DNA of 64,000 bases from Pseudomonadota bacterium (GCA_023389105.1 JAEWEY010000006.1:1-64000), one strand, 5' to 3'. Positions 33,697-43,298 are shown, counted from the stretch's first letter. Numbers and translations are program-made. The notes: generated by a model from the letters alone, not told the origin.

Positions 33697-35297
33697 TGCG
33701 TGCCTTTTCGCAGCTGCTCGACGATCTGGTCTACACGCGGTCGCGCAACACCAAGCTTCAGCTGATCGGCGATTATCTGAAGGAGACGCCCGATCCGGAT
33801 CGCGGTTACGGGCTGGCGGCGTTGACGGGAACGCTGGATATTCCGCACGTAAAGCCGGCCGCGGTGCGCGGGCTGGTGACCGAGCGCATCGACCCGGTGC
33901 TGTACGCGATGAGCCGCGACTATGTTGGCGACAGTGCGGAGACAATCTCGCTCTTATGGCCCAAGCGCGACGGCGAGCCGTCGGACATCGACGACGCGAC
34001 GATCCGGATTTCGGACGCGATCGACCGCCTGCGCTCGGCGTCGAAGCTGGACGCGCCGCGCATCCTCGAGACGATGCTCGACCACCTCGATGCATCGGGC
34101 CGCTACGCATTGCTGAAACTCGCGCTCGGCGAGCTGCGGGTGGGCATCAACGCGCGGTTGGCGAAGCAGGCGCTCGCGGATGCTTTCGGTCTTGATGTCG
34201 AGGGTGTCGAGGAGGTGTGGCACGGGCTGCGGCCGCCGTTCACCGAGCTGTTCGACTGGGCGGAAGGACGCGCCGAGCAGCCGACGGTGCGCGACGTGCC
34301 GGTGTTTCGGCCCTTCATGCTCGCGCACCCGCTGGAAGAGACGCGCGTCTCGCTCGACGACTATGCCGCCGAGTGGAAGTGGGACGGCATCCGTGTGCAG
34401 CTGGTCCATGCGGGCGGGGACACGCGCCTCTACAGCCGCACCGGCGATGATGTCTCCGGCAGCTTCCCGGATGTCGCCGAGGCTTTCCGGACGCCCGGCG
34501 TTCTGGACGGCGAATTGTTGGTGCGCGGGACGGACCAGGGCGTTGTCGATGTGCATGGCGGCGCGGCAGCGAGTTTCAATTCGCTGCAGCAGCGGCTGGG
34601 TCGCAAGAACGTCAGCGCCAAGATGTTGGGCAGCTATCCGGCCTTCGTCCGGCTATATGACATCTTGTTCGATGGTCACGAGGACTTGCGCGAACTTCCG
34701 TGGACCGAGCGGCGCACCCGGCTGGAAGTATTCGCGGGAGGCCTCGATCCCGAGCGTTTCGACGTGTCGCAAATGATCAATGCCGACAGCTTTGAAACGC
34801 TTGAGGACATGCGCCTTAATTCCCGCGACGTGTCGATCGAAGGGATGATGCTGAAGCGCCGGGACAGCCCGTATGTCGCCGGCCGGCGCACCGGTCTTTG
34901 GTACAAGTGGAAGCGCGATCCGCTGACCGCCGATTGCGTGCTGATGTACGCGCAGCGCGGGTCGGGAAAGCGGTCCAGCTACTATAGCGATTACACCTTC
35001 GGCTGCTGGACCGAGGACAATGAGCTTTCGCCCGTGGGCAAGGCCTACTTCGGCTTCACCGACGAAGAGCTGAAATGGCTCGACCGCTGGATCCGTGCGC
35101 ACACCACCGCACGGTTTGGGCCGGTGCGCGAAGTCGAAAAGGAACTGGTGCTCGAAGTTGCCTTCGATTCGATCCACAAAAGCTCGCGCCACAAGTCCGG
35201 CTTGGCGATGCGCTTTCCGCGCGTGAGCCGCATCCGCAGCGACAAGCCCGCGCATGAGGCGGACCGCCTGTCGACTCTGCAAGCAATGGTAACTTGA
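33696..35297 (+). CDS. ATP-dependent DNA ligase
   Basis: The 533-residue protein has an N-terminal helical DNA-binding domain, then the nucleotidyltransferase domain with catalytic K228 in EWKWDGIRVQ (K-x-DG). Further motifs include SRTGDDVSGSFPD, DGELLVRG, SIEGMMLKRRDSPY and WYKWKRDPL, followed by an OB-fold end. It is an accessory ligase in addition to the NAD-dependent LigA. It resembles the bacterial ATP ligases linked to DNA damage response sets. Coupling to a UvsE-like nuclease suggests a nick-and-seal repair module. Confidence 0.95.
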   Translation: MRAFSQLLDDLVYTRSRNTKLQLIGDYLKETPDPDRGYGLAALTGTLDIPHVKPAAVRGLVTERIDPVLYAMSRDYVGDSAETISLLWPKRDGEPSDIDDATIRISDAIDRLRSASKLDAPRILETMLDHLDASGRYALLKLALGELRVGINARLAKQALADAFGLDVEGVEEVWHGLRPPFTELFDWAEGRAEQPTVRDVPVFRPFMLAHPLEETRVSLDDYAAEWKWDGIRVQLVHAGGDTRLYSRTGDDVSGSFPDVAEAFRTPGVLDGELLVRGTDQGVVDVHGGAAASFNSLQQRLGRKNVSAKMLGSYPAFVRLYDILFDGHEDLRELPWTERRTRLEVFAGGLDPERFDVSQMINADSFETLEDMRLNSRDVSIEGMMLKRRDSPYVAGRRTGLWYKWKRDPLTADCVLMYAQRGSGKRSSYYSDYTFGCWTEDNELSPVGKAYFGFTDEELKWLDRWIRAHTTARFGPVREVEKELVLEVAFDSIHKSSRHKSGLAMRFPRVSRIRSDKPAHEADRLSTLQAMVT

Positions 35298-35346
35298 AGC
35301 GGCTGCGAAGCGCGTTAATCCATCGCATACATAAAAGGGGGATCCG

Positions 35347-36648
35347 ATGATCAAAGCCTTGCTTGCCGGCGCGGCCGCGCTGGCCGTTTCGGCCGCCGCG
35401 AACGCGGAGACCTACGCCATCCAGGCCGGACGCCTGATCGTGGATGCCGCGCAACCCGCGCGCGGCAATTCGACAGTGATCGTCGAGAACGGCCGCATCG
35501 CCCGTGTCGAAAATGGTTTTACGGCACCGGCCGGCGCAACCGTGATCGACCAGCGGGCCCGCACCGTATTGCCCGGTATGACCGACGTTCACGTCCACCT
35601 TACCGGCACCAGCGGCCAGCCCTGGTACGCGGGCTACACGCAGAAATATTCGAATGCGTATTCGACGACGGTCGGGCTGACCCACGCGCTGGAGATGGCC
35701 CGTGGAGGCTTCACCACCGTCCGCGATCTTGGCGGCGACACCAGCAGCGTGATCGCCGTGCGTGACGCGGTCGGCGAAGGCCGTTTCCCAGGTCCGCGCA
35801 TCAAGGTTTCGGGCGGTCCGCTGTCGATCATCGGCGGCCACGGCGATGCGGCGACCGCGCTTCCGCCGGAGCTCGCCGAAGCGGTCAACGAAGCGCACCT
35901 CAGCCCTTCGGTCTGCACGGGCGTCGACGAATGCCAGAAGGTCGTTCGCCAACTCGCAGCCGCCGGCGTCGATGTGATTAAGATTATGGCCACGGGCGGC
36001 GTGCTCGACCCGGGCGCGATGGGTCTCGAGCAGCACTTCAGCGATGCCGAGCTCAAGGGCATCATCGACATGGCGCACTCGCTGCACCTCAAGACCGCGG
36101 CCCACGCCCACGGCGCGCGCGGCATCCTTGCCGCCACGAACGCCGGCATCGATTCGATCGAGCACGGCACCTTCCTCGACGAGGCCGGCGCGCGGGCGAT
36201 GAAGGCGCACGGCACGTACTTCTCGGCGACACTGCTGGCCTTCAGCGGCGTGTCGCGGCTGCTCGGATCGGGCAAGCTGACGCCGGAGATGGAAGCCAAG
36301 ACGCGCATGACGATGGGCGTTTGGGGAAAGGGCCTGAACTTCGCCTATCGCAATGGCGTGAAGATCGCGCTCGGCACCGACAGCGCCGTCGCCCCGCACA
36401 CAGAAGCGAACAAAGAGGTGGCGCTGATGGTCGAGAAGGGCGGCATGACACCGCGCGACGCGCTCATCGCCGCGACCAAGGGCGGGCCTGACCTCATGAA
36501 TCTTTCCGGTGAAACCGGAACGCTCGATCCCGGCAAGTCCGCCGACCTGATCGCCGTCGATGGCGACCCGTTGGTCGATCCAACAGCGGTCCAGCGGGTC
36601 GCCTATGTCATGGCGCAGGGCCGCCCGATCCCGATGAAAGGACAATGA
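35347..36648 (+). CDS. exported amidohydrolase (Xaa-Pro / Xaa-Arg dipeptidase-like)
   Basis: This 433-residue protein has a signal peptide (ending ANA) and a metal-dependent amidohydrolase barrel. Metal ligands are H82 and H84 of DVHVHL, a carboxylated Lys in IKIMATGG, His in AHAHGARG, His in IEHGTFLD and Asp in LGTDSAV. This subgroup is usually annotated as imidazolonepropionase-like but includes carboxypeptidases acting on dipeptides. It overlaps the S10 peptidase gene by 4 nt, which fits a peptide-degrading role in the periplasm. Confidence 0.92.
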   Translation: MIKALLAGAAALAVSAAANAETYAIQAGRLIVDAAQPARGNSTVIVENGRIARVENGFTAPAGATVIDQRARTVLPGMTDVHVHLTGTSGQPWYAGYTQKYSNAYSTTVGLTHALEMARGGFTTVRDLGGDTSSVIAVRDAVGEGRFPGPRIKVSGGPLSIIGGHGDAATALPPELAEAVNEAHLSPSVCTGVDECQKVVRQLAAAGVDVIKIMATGGVLDPGAMGLEQHFSDAELKGIIDMAHSLHLKTAAHAHGARGILAATNAGIDSIEHGTFLDEAGARAMKAHGTYFSATLLAFSGVSRLLGSGKLTPEMEAKTRMTMGVWGKGLNFAYRNGVKIALGTDSAVAPHTEANKEVALMVEKGGMTPRDALIAATKGGPDLMNLSGETGTLDPGKSADLIAVDGDPLVDPTAVQRVAYVMAQGRPIPMKGQ

Positions 36649-38183
36649 TGCGTTCGTCAGTATTCGCTCTCGCGCTCGTCTTGAGCGCTCCCGGCTTCGC
36701 GCAGGGTGCGCCTGCGGGCGATGTGCCGCCCAAGGATATGAAGGCCGCGCCGAAGGATGACGACAAGGACGTCATCAAGGCCAACGTCGAGGAAGATGAG
36801 CACCCCGTTCGCCGTTCGATATCGCTCCACGGCAAGACGCTCGCTTACACCGTGACGCCCGGCCACCTGACCGTCCGCAACGAGAAGGGCGAGCCGGTCG
36901 TCAGCATGTTCTACACCGCCTACACCGTGCCGAGCGCAGGGCGCGCCCGCCCGGTTACTTTCCTGTTCAACGGCGGCCCTGGTTCATCGACGATGTGGCT
37001 GCACATGGGCTCGTTCGGCCCGATGAAGGTCGATGCCGCGGTTCCGGACACCATTGCCGGGCCGCCGTTCCGCTACGGCGCAAACCCCGACACCCTGCTC
37101 GACATCAGCGACCTCGTATTCATCGACGCACCGACGACGGGCCTGTCTCGCCTGCTCGGTAAGGCAGAGACGAAAGACGTGTTCGGGGTCGACAAGGATC
37201 TCGACATCTTCACCCGCACGATCCAGCGCTACCTGACCAAATATCAGCGCTGGAACAGCCCCAAGTTCATCATCGGCGAAAGCTACGGCACCACGCGCGC
37301 CGCGGGCCTGTCGCGATCGTTGCTCAACGTCGGCGTCCAGCTCAACGGCATTGCCTTCGTCTCGACGGTATTCAACTTCGCCGATTTCCAGGGCGACCAG
37401 TCGCTGATCAATTTCCTGCCGACCTATGCCGCGGACGCCTGGTATCACAACAAGATCCCGGGCAAGCCGCCGCTGGCCAGCTTCATTCAACAGGCGCGGG
37501 ACTTTGCGAGTGGGCCCTATGCGCTGGCGCTGCAGAAGGGGAACACGCTGACCGACGCGGAACGGCAGTCGGTGGCCCAGCAAATGTCGCAGCTGACGGG
37601 TTTGTCGGCCGATTATCTCGTCCGCTCGGACCTGCGCGTCGATCCGGGCCGTTTCCGGAGAGAATTGCTGCGGGACCGCCGGCAGATCATCGGCCGAATC
37701 GATTCGCGCTATCTGGGCACCGAGCCTGACGCCGTTGGCGAATCTGCCGGCTACGATCCGCAATCGAGCGCGATCACCGGCGCATTCGTCGGTGCGCTCA
37801 ACGATTACTTGCTGCGGGACCTCGGTTACCAGACGCCGCTGACCTATCGGCCCAATAACTATGCCGAAACACAGGGCGGCAACTGGAGTTTCCAGCATCG
37901 TGGGCCCGATGGGCCGCAGCCGATTGCGGACACCAGCGCGGACCTCGCCGATGCAATGCGGCAGAATCCGCGGATGAAGATCCTGTCGGTGAATGGGCTG
38001 TATGATCTGGCGACGCCATTTGGCGGCGCGGACTATGAGTTCAAGCACATGCAGTTGGAGCCGCAGCTGCAGGCCAACATGCGCTACCATTATTATGAGG
38101 CGGGCCACATGATGTACACGGACCCGCCGTCGGCGCGCCAGCTGAAGGCGGATCTCGCAGCCTTTTACGCAAGCGCGATGTAA
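36645..38183 (+). CDS. S10 family serine carboxypeptidase, exported
   Basis: This is a 512-residue protein with signal peptide (ALALVLSAPGFAQG) and the alpha/beta-hydrolase fold of serine carboxypeptidases. The catalytic Ser213 is in GESYGTTRAA, with NGGPGSS (residues 109-115) forming the oxyanion region. The Asp lies in GLYDLATP and the His in YEAGHMMY. Its start overlaps the amidohydrolase stop (ATGA). Together they form a two-gene exported peptidase operon. Confidence 0.95.
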   Translation: MMRSSVFALALVLSAPGFAQGAPAGDVPPKDMKAAPKDDDKDVIKANVEEDEHPVRRSISLHGKTLAYTVTPGHLTVRNEKGEPVVSMFYTAYTVPSAGRARPVTFLFNGGPGSSTMWLHMGSFGPMKVDAAVPDTIAGPPFRYGANPDTLLDISDLVFIDAPTTGLSRLLGKAETKDVFGVDKDLDIFTRTIQRYLTKYQRWNSPKFIIGESYGTTRAAGLSRSLLNVGVQLNGIAFVSTVFNFADFQGDQSLINFLPTYAADAWYHNKIPGKPPLASFIQQARDFASGPYALALQKGNTLTDAERQSVAQQMSQLTGLSADYLVRSDLRVDPGRFRRELLRDRRQIIGRIDSRYLGTEPDAVGESAGYDPQSSAITGAFVGALNDYLLRDLGYQTPLTYRPNNYAETQGGNWSFQHRGPDGPQPIADTSADLADAMRQNPRMKILSVNGLYDLATPFGGADYEFKHMQLEPQLQANMRYHYYEAGHMMYTDPPSARQLKADLAAFYASAM

Positions 38184-38192
38184 GCAAAGGAA

Positions 38193-38222
38193 AGGGGCCG
38201 GAGAATTGCTTCCCCGGCCCCT
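38193..38222. terminator. hairpin between S10 peptidase and cold-shock gene
   Basis: AGGGGCCGG and CCGGCCCCT form a perfect 9-bp stem with a 12-nt loop in the convergent gap, ten bases after the S10 stop. It lacks a T-run but could stop transcription from either side. Confidence 0.55.
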
Positions 38223-38244
38223 CCGCCCCCGAAAGTCGGGGTAA

Positions 38245-39030
38245 TTATTCGCTCTTCGGCGCCAGGTTCACCGCGGCATATTTGCCGCGACGATCGACCT
38301 CGAGCTCGAAATCGAGCCGGTCGCCTTCGTTGAGCGTCGGCATGCCCGCGCGCTCGACCGCCGAGATATGCACGAATGCATCCGGCTGACCATCATCGCG
38401 CTGGATGAAGCCGAAGCCCTTCATGGCGTTGAAGAACTTGACCGTGCCGCTGGCCTTTTCGCCCGTCAGCTGACGCTGCGGACCGCCGGCGCCACCGCCA
38501 GGACCACCAGCCGCACCACCACCGCTCCGTTCGACGGCCATTGGCTCGCCGTCGATGCGAAGGTTGGTCGCCGACACGCGGCCGCCGCGATCGACGAGCG
38601 TGAACTCGAGCGGCTGACCGTCAGCCAGATCGGTGAGACCGGCCTGCTCGACCGCCGAGATGTGCACGAATACGTCTTCGCCGCCGTCATCGCGAACGAT
38701 GAAGCCGAAACCCTTTTGCGGGTTGAAGAATTTTACGACGCCCTTGCCTTCGCCAACGACCTGGGGAGGCATTCCGCCACCGCCGCCGCCACGAAAGCCG
38801 CCGCCACCGCCACCGCCGCGGAAACCACCGCCGCCGCCGCCGTAGCCGCCGCCACCACCGCCACCGAAGCCGCCGCGGTCACCAAAACCGCCGCGTCCGC
38901 CGCCGCCGCCGAAGCCGCCGCGATCCTGATAGCCATATTCGCCGAAATTTTGTGACTCGCCGCCGAAATCGTCGCGTTTGTCGCGCCCGCGACCGCCGCG
39001 ATCACCCTTGCGCCCTCTATCGAAACCCAT
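38245..39030 (-). CDS. two-domain cold-shock protein with Gly-rich N-terminus
   Basis: The 261-residue product starts with an Arg/Gly/Asp stretch and long Gly-rich runs (residues about 36-100) and then has two cold-shock domains. The first contains GVVKFFNPQKGFGFIVRDDG and FVHISAVEQAG. The second contains GTVKFFNAMKGFGFIQRDDG and FVHISAVERAG. Both carry the RNP1 and RNP2 aromatic motifs that bind single-stranded nucleic acid. Tandem CSDs with RGG-like arms are known in alphaproteobacteria and likely act as RNA chaperones. The start at 39030 begins MGFDRGRKGD. Confidence 0.92.
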   Translation of the reverse strand: MGFDRGRKGDRGGRGRDKRDDFGGESQNFGEYGYQDRGGFGGGGGRGGFGDRGGFGGGGGGGYGGGGGGFRGGGGGGGFRGGGGGGMPPQVVGEGKGVVKFFNPQKGFGFIVRDDGGEDVFVHISAVEQAGLTDLADGQPLEFTLVDRGGRVSATNLRIDGEPMAVERSGGGAAGGPGGGAGGPQRQLTGEKASGTVKFFNAMKGFGFIQRDDGQPDAFVHISAVERAGMPTLNEGDRLDFELEVDRRGKYAAVNLAPKSE

Positions 39031-39253
39031 GAACCGTCCGTACTTAAAAGCCCGCTTACCCCTGAAACCAACGCGCTCGGGCCGAACGGCGCAACCGGTC
39101 ATGGCGCGCAATCCACTCACGCACCGTTCAGGGCCCTTACAAGAAAATTGAGACCGTCTCTAGTGACTCAGTGACAGCGCGCCTGACGGCAGGGCTGGCA
39201 TGCCGGGGCGATAGGGGATTAAAGCGGCCGAAAGACGTGATTAGGGAGTGGAA

Positions 39254-39877
39254 ATGGCGGTTTACCTGCACGAGGAAGACCTTCCGGCCGACGTAAACTT
39301 CGCCGACGGGCCGATCGCCGTGGACACGGAAGCCATGGGCCTGATTTACGGCCGCGATCGCCTCTGCGTCGTACAATTGTCTGATGGCATGGGCGATGAG
39401 CACCTCGTCCGTTTCAAGCGCGGCAGCGATTATTCGGCGCCAAATCTCAAGGCGCTGCTCGCCGATTCGAGCCGCCTGAAGCTCTACCATTTCGCCCGGT
39501 TCGATATCGGGATCATGAGCGCTTATCTCGGGATCATGGCGGCACCGCTCTACTGCACGCGCACAGCCTCGCGGCTTGTTCGGACGTACACGGACCGTCA
39601 CGGACTCAAGGATCTGGTCAAGGAACTGCTCAACATCGACGTGTCGAAGCAGCAGCAAACCAGCGACTGGGGCGCCGACGAGCTAAGCGAAGCCCAGCGG
39701 GAATATGCCGCCGGTGACGTCCGCTATCTCCACCAGTTGAAGGAAAAACTCGACATCCGCCTCGCCCGCGAAGAGCGAACCGCGCTGGCTCAAGCCTGCT
39801 TCGACTTCCTGCCGACGCGCGCGTTGCTCGATCTGGCCGGATGGCCGGAACAGGACATTTTCGCCCATGACGGATAG
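39254..39877 (+). CDS. rnd: ribonuclease D (short form)
   Basis: The 207-residue 3'-5' exonuclease has the DEDD catalytic set: IAVDTEAMGL (D, E), KLYHFARFDIG (D) and QREYAAGDVRYL (Y-x-x-x-D). It lacks the HRDC domain of the E. coli enzyme, as is usual in alphaproteobacteria. It trims structured RNAs such as tRNA. The ATG at 39254 follows GGGAG. It overlaps lptC by 11 nt, so it is the first gene of the lptCAB-rpoN operon. Confidence 0.93.
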   Translation: MAVYLHEEDLPADVNFADGPIAVDTEAMGLIYGRDRLCVVQLSDGMGDEHLVRFKRGSDYSAPNLKALLADSSRLKLYHFARFDIGIMSAYLGIMAAPLYCTRTASRLVRTYTDRHGLKDLVKELLNIDVSKQQQTSDWGADELSEAQREYAAGDVRYLHQLKEKLDIRLAREERTALAQACFDFLPTRALLDLAGWPEQDIFAHDG

Positions 39878-40508
39878 CGCCGTCCCCAACCGGCGTGAGG
39901 TTCCGCAGCGGTGGGCGACGCCCAACAGCGGGCATGACCGGATCGTACGCTGGGCAAAGATCGCCCTTCCCAGCGCGGTTGGCGTATTGCTTGCGATCCT
40001 GTTCCTCGCCCCCCTCGACCGCAAAGGCGATGTCAGCTTCATTCTCGACAAGAAGAAGGTCGATAGCGCCCCCGAAAGGATGCGCGTGGAAAGCGCGCGT
40101 TACAGCGGCACCGATGACAAGGGGCAAATGTTCGAAATGATCGCCAATCGTGCAATCCAGCCCAGTTCGGACACGCCCATCGTCGCCATCAACGGCATGC
40201 TGGCAAGGCTCGAACAACAGCAGGGGCCGATGACGATCGCGGCGGACAAGGGCCACTATAATATCGACAAGCAGCAGGTTTCGATCGACGGGCCGGTAAG
40301 CGTAAAGGGCAACGACGGCTTCACGTTGAACACCAGCGACGTCATGGTCGATCTGAAACAGCGCGAACTTGCGAGCCAGGGCCCTGCGCAAGGCGCGATG
40401 CGGCTAGGACAATTCCGTGCCAATCAGATCCGCGCCGACCTCGATGAGCGCAAGGTGGTGCTCGACGGCGGTGTCCGCTTGAAAATCGTGCAAGGCGCGG
40501 TCAGATGA
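39867..40508 (+). CDS. lptC: LPS export protein LptC
   Basis: This is a 213-residue bitopic protein with one N-terminal membrane helix (about residues 34-50, LPSAVGVLLAILFLAPL) and a periplasmic beta-jellyroll with the LptC-like strands FEMIANRAIQ and HYNIDKQQVSIDGPV. It passes lipopolysaccharide from the LptBFG transporter to LptA. Overlap with rnd and with lptA (4 nt) shows tight coupling. Confidence 0.9.
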   Translation: MTDSAVPNRREVPQRWATPNSGHDRIVRWAKIALPSAVGVLLAILFLAPLDRKGDVSFILDKKKVDSAPERMRVESARYSGTDDKGQMFEMIANRAIQPSSDTPIVAINGMLARLEQQQGPMTIAADKGHYNIDKQQVSIDGPVSVKGNDGFTLNTSDVMVDLKQRELASQGPAQGAMRLGQFRANQIRADLDERKVVLDGGVRLKIVQGAVR

Positions 40509-41059
40509 TGCGCGTGCGTTTCACTGGCATCATCCTTGCAACTGCCGCCTTCGCGGCAACAGCTGCAATTGCGCAGGTGCGCCAGGAGCAGCCGACGTCA
40601 GCGCTCAAGGGACATAACAGCAATGCTCCCGTCGACGTGACCGCCGATCGCATCGAGGTTCAGGACCGCGCGGATCGCGCGATGTTCGTCGGCAATGTCC
40701 ACGTCACCCAGGCCGAGCTGACCTTGGATACGCCGCGGCTGACCGTGGCATATTCGGGCGGCACTGGCGCCGGCGGGGTGCAAATCAAGCGGCTCGATGC
40801 CGCTGGCGGCGTGACCGTGAAAAGCCCGTCGGAGACTGCCCGCGGCGATTTCGGTATCTACGACCTCGACCGCAAGCTGATCACCTTGCTCGGCAACGTG
40901 CAGCTCGACCGCGAGCAAAATCGCGTCAATGGCGCACGTCTGACGATCGATCTGGAAACTGGCCGGGCGGTGGTGGACGGGGGTCCGCCCGGCGTGAATT
41001 CGACCGGTGGCCGGGTAACCGGTCACTTCCTGGTCCCGCAGCGTCAGCAGCAGCGATAA
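40505..41059 (+). CDS. lptA: LPS transport periplasmic protein LptA
   Basis: The 184-residue product has a signal peptide (ending AIAQ) and the OstA-like beta fold: VDVTADRIEVQDRADRAMFV, GNVHVTQAELTLDTPRL and a final GRVTGHFLVP. LptA oligomers form the bridge carrying LPS across the periplasm. It starts in the lptC stop (ATGA), and lptB begins 1 nt after its own stop. Confidence 0.93.
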   Translation: MMRVRFTGIILATAAFAATAAIAQVRQEQPTSALKGHNSNAPVDVTADRIEVQDRADRAMFVGNVHVTQAELTLDTPRLTVAYSGGTGAGGVQIKRLDAAGGVTVKSPSETARGDFGIYDLDRKLITLLGNVQLDREQNRVNGARLTIDLETGRAVVDGGPPGVNSTGGRVTGHFLVPQRQQQR

Positions 41060-41060
41060 G

Positions 41061-41834
41061 GTGAACGAAGCCGCGACCATCGAGCGGCCCGCCGTCGATG
41101 CACGGCGCGGCAATGACGGCCTTGAAGTCCGCTCGATCGCCAAGTCCTACGACAAGCGGGCGGTGCTGCACGACGTCAGCCTCGACGTTCACCGAGGCGA
41201 GGTGGTCGGCCTGCTCGGACCAAACGGCGCGGGCAAGACGACCTGCTTCTACTCCGTGATGGGTCTGGTGAAACCCGACAGCGGCCGCATCTTTCTGGAT
41301 GGCAACGATATCACCGAACTGCCGATGTACCGTCGCGCCATCCTCGGTCTCGGCTATCTGCCGCAGGAAACCTCGATCTTCCGCGGGATGTCGGTCGAGG
41401 GCAACATCATGGCCGTTCTGGAAGCTGCGGAGCCGGATCGTTCGGTGCGAGCGGCGAGGCTGGAGCAATTGCTGTCCGAGTTTGGGCTCACCGGTCTGCG
41501 CGATTCCCCGGCTATGGCATTGTCGGGTGGCGAGCGGCGGCGTTGCGAAATCGCGCGCGCACTGGCGGCCAATCCGTCGATTATGTTGCTCGATGAGCCG
41601 TTCGCGGGAATCGACCCCATTTCCATTTCGGACATTCGCGAGCTGGTCCGGGAGCTCAAGAGCCGCGAAATCGGCGTGTTGATCACCGATCACAACGTCC
41701 GCGAGACGCTCGATATCGTCGACCGCGCCTGCATCATTTACGACGGGCAGGTCCTGTTTGCCGGAACGCCGGAAGCGTTGGTCGCGGACCAGGAAGTCCG
41801 CCGCCTATACCTCGGCGAAAGCTTCGCGCTGTAA
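41061..41834 (+). CDS. lptB: LPS export ABC transporter ATP-binding protein LptB
   Basis: This is a 257-residue ABC ATPase with Walker A GPNGAGKTT, Q-loop in GYLPQETSIFRGM, signature LSGGERRR, Walker B IMLLDEPFAGID and the switch His in VLITDHNVRE. It powers LPS extraction with LptFG, which lie outside this window. The start is GTG immediately after the lptA stop. rpoN follows after 9 nt. Confidence 0.97.
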   Translation: MNEAATIERPAVDARRGNDGLEVRSIAKSYDKRAVLHDVSLDVHRGEVVGLLGPNGAGKTTCFYSVMGLVKPDSGRIFLDGNDITELPMYRRAILGLGYLPQETSIFRGMSVEGNIMAVLEAAEPDRSVRAARLEQLLSEFGLTGLRDSPAMALSGGERRRCEIARALAANPSIMLLDEPFAGIDPISISDIRELVRELKSREIGVLITDHNVRETLDIVDRACIIYDGQVLFAGTPEALVADQEVRRLYLGESFAL

Positions 41835-41843
41835 GCTGACTCG

Positions 41844-43298
41844 ATGGGCCTGGGCCCCTCTTTAAGCATCCGTCAATCGCAGCAGTTGGTGCTGACGCCA
41901 CAGCTGCGTCAGGCAATCCAGCTCTTGCAGCTTAGCAACCTCGAGCTGGACGCATTTTTGGCGGAAGAGCTGTCCAGGAACCCGCTATTGGAGTCGCAAG
42001 CTGGCGATGGCGAGGCCCAGCCCGCCGCAGATTATTCCGGAGAGGAAGGAGACAGTGACGACGCGCCGGACGATCCGGGTGCGGACAACCTTATCGCCGG
42101 GCAAGCTGACGACGACCGGCCGCTGGACATGGACTGGCAGTCGGAAGCGCTGGAAACGGATAGCTTCAATGACGTCGTGACGTCAGGCAGCTCGGAGGAG
42201 GCGTTCGATTTTGACCGGGTCGAATTCTCCGCGTCGTCCCTTGCCGAGCACTTGCAGGTCCAGCTGCACGGGCACTCTGGGGATGTCGGAGACTTGGCAC
42301 GTATCCTCGCCGAGGCGCTGGAAGAGACCGGTTACTTGACCGTGCCGCTGGGCGAGATTGCAGAGCTTACCGGTGCGCCATTGGCTTTGATTGAGCAGGC
42401 GTTGGAGTTGCTACAGGGACTCGAACCCGCGGGCGTCGGTGCTCGATCGCTTGCCGAATGTCTCGCACTGCAGGCGAAGGCCGTCGACCGTTACGACCCC
42501 GCCATGGCGCGGCTGATCGACAATCTCGACTTGCTGTCGAAGGGCCGGACTGCCGACCTCAAGCGCATCTGCGGGGTCGACGACGAAGATCTCGCCGACA
42601 TGATACGCGAGTTGCGGGCCTATGACCCCAAGCCAGGCTGCCAGTTTTCTAGTGCCTCGGCCGAGGATGTGACGCCCGACGTATTTGTTCGGCCGCTGAA
42701 GGCCGGTTTCGCCGTCGAACTGAACCAGAGCACGCTGCCACGGCTGCTGGTGAACCGCCGCTATTATCAGGAACTGAAGTCCGGGCCGCAGGACAGGACG
42801 TCCCGGGCCTGGCTCAGCGAGTGCCTGCAGAGCGCCAACTGGCTGGTGAAAGCGCTCGACCAGCGAGCCCGGACCATCGTCAAGGTCGTCAGCGAGATCG
42901 TCAAACGCCAGCAAGGCTTCTTCGAACGCGGCGTCGCAGCGATGAAGCCGATGACCCTGCGGGAAGTCGCTGAGGCAATCGGGATGCATGAATCTACGGT
43001 CAGCCGCGTGACATCGAATAAGTATCTGCTGTGTGATCGTGGGCTTTACGAGCTGAAATACTTCTTCGGGTCGGGCGTGGCTTCGGCGGAGGGCGATGGG
43101 GCGGCGGCGGAGGCGGTGAAGGCCGGGATCAAGGAACTGATTGAGGCCGAGACCGACATCCTGAGCGACGACGCTATTGCCGGACTACTCAAGCAGCGGG
43201 GCTTCGACGTCGCTCGGCGGACGGTGGTGAAGTACCGGGAGGCGATGGGGATCGGATCGTCGATCCAGCGGCGGCGGCAGCGGAAGATCGGCGGCTAG
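41844..43298 (+). CDS. rpoN: RNA polymerase sigma-54 factor
   Basis: The 484-residue product has region I (LSIRQSQQLVLTPQLRQAIQ), an acidic region II, the core-binding region III and the HTH with RpoN box ARRTVVKYREAMGI (canonical ARRTVAKYRE, one change). It directs transcription from -24/-12 promoters with enhancer-binding ATPases. The usual hpf/raiA gene does not follow. Instead an endonuclease-like gene converges with a CTAG stop overlap. Confidence 0.97.
   Translation: MGLGPSLSIRQSQQLVLTPQLRQAIQLLQLSNLELDAFLAEELSRNPLLESQAGDGEAQPAADYSGEEGDSDDAPDDPGADNLIAGQADDDRPLDMDWQSEALETDSFNDVVTSGSSEEAFDFDRVEFSASSLAEHLQVQLHGHSGDVGDLARILAEALEETGYLTVPLGEIAELTGAPLALIEQALELLQGLEPAGVGARSLAECLALQAKAVDRYDPAMARLIDNLDLLSKGRTADLKRICGVDDEDLADMIRELRAYDPKPGCQFSSASAEDVTPDVFVRPLKAGFAVELNQSTLPRLLVNRRYYQELKSGPQDRTSRAWLSECLQSANWLVKALDQRARTIVKVVSEIVKRQQGFFERGVAAMKPMTLREVAEAIGMHESTVSRVTSNKYLLCDRGLYELKYFFGSGVASAEGDGAAAEAVKAGIKELIEAETDILSDDAIAGLLKQRGFDVARRTVVKYREAMGIGSSIQRRRQRKIGG

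Noticed and set aside
35056..36645. 529-codon minus-strand frame opposite the DNA ligase end and amidohydrolase
   Set aside because: Its composition is typical of antisense shadows and it has no start signal. Both opposite genes are certain.
36984..38108. 374-codon minus-strand frame opposite the S10 peptidase
   Set aside because: It is a shadow of a well-supported gene and has no domain.
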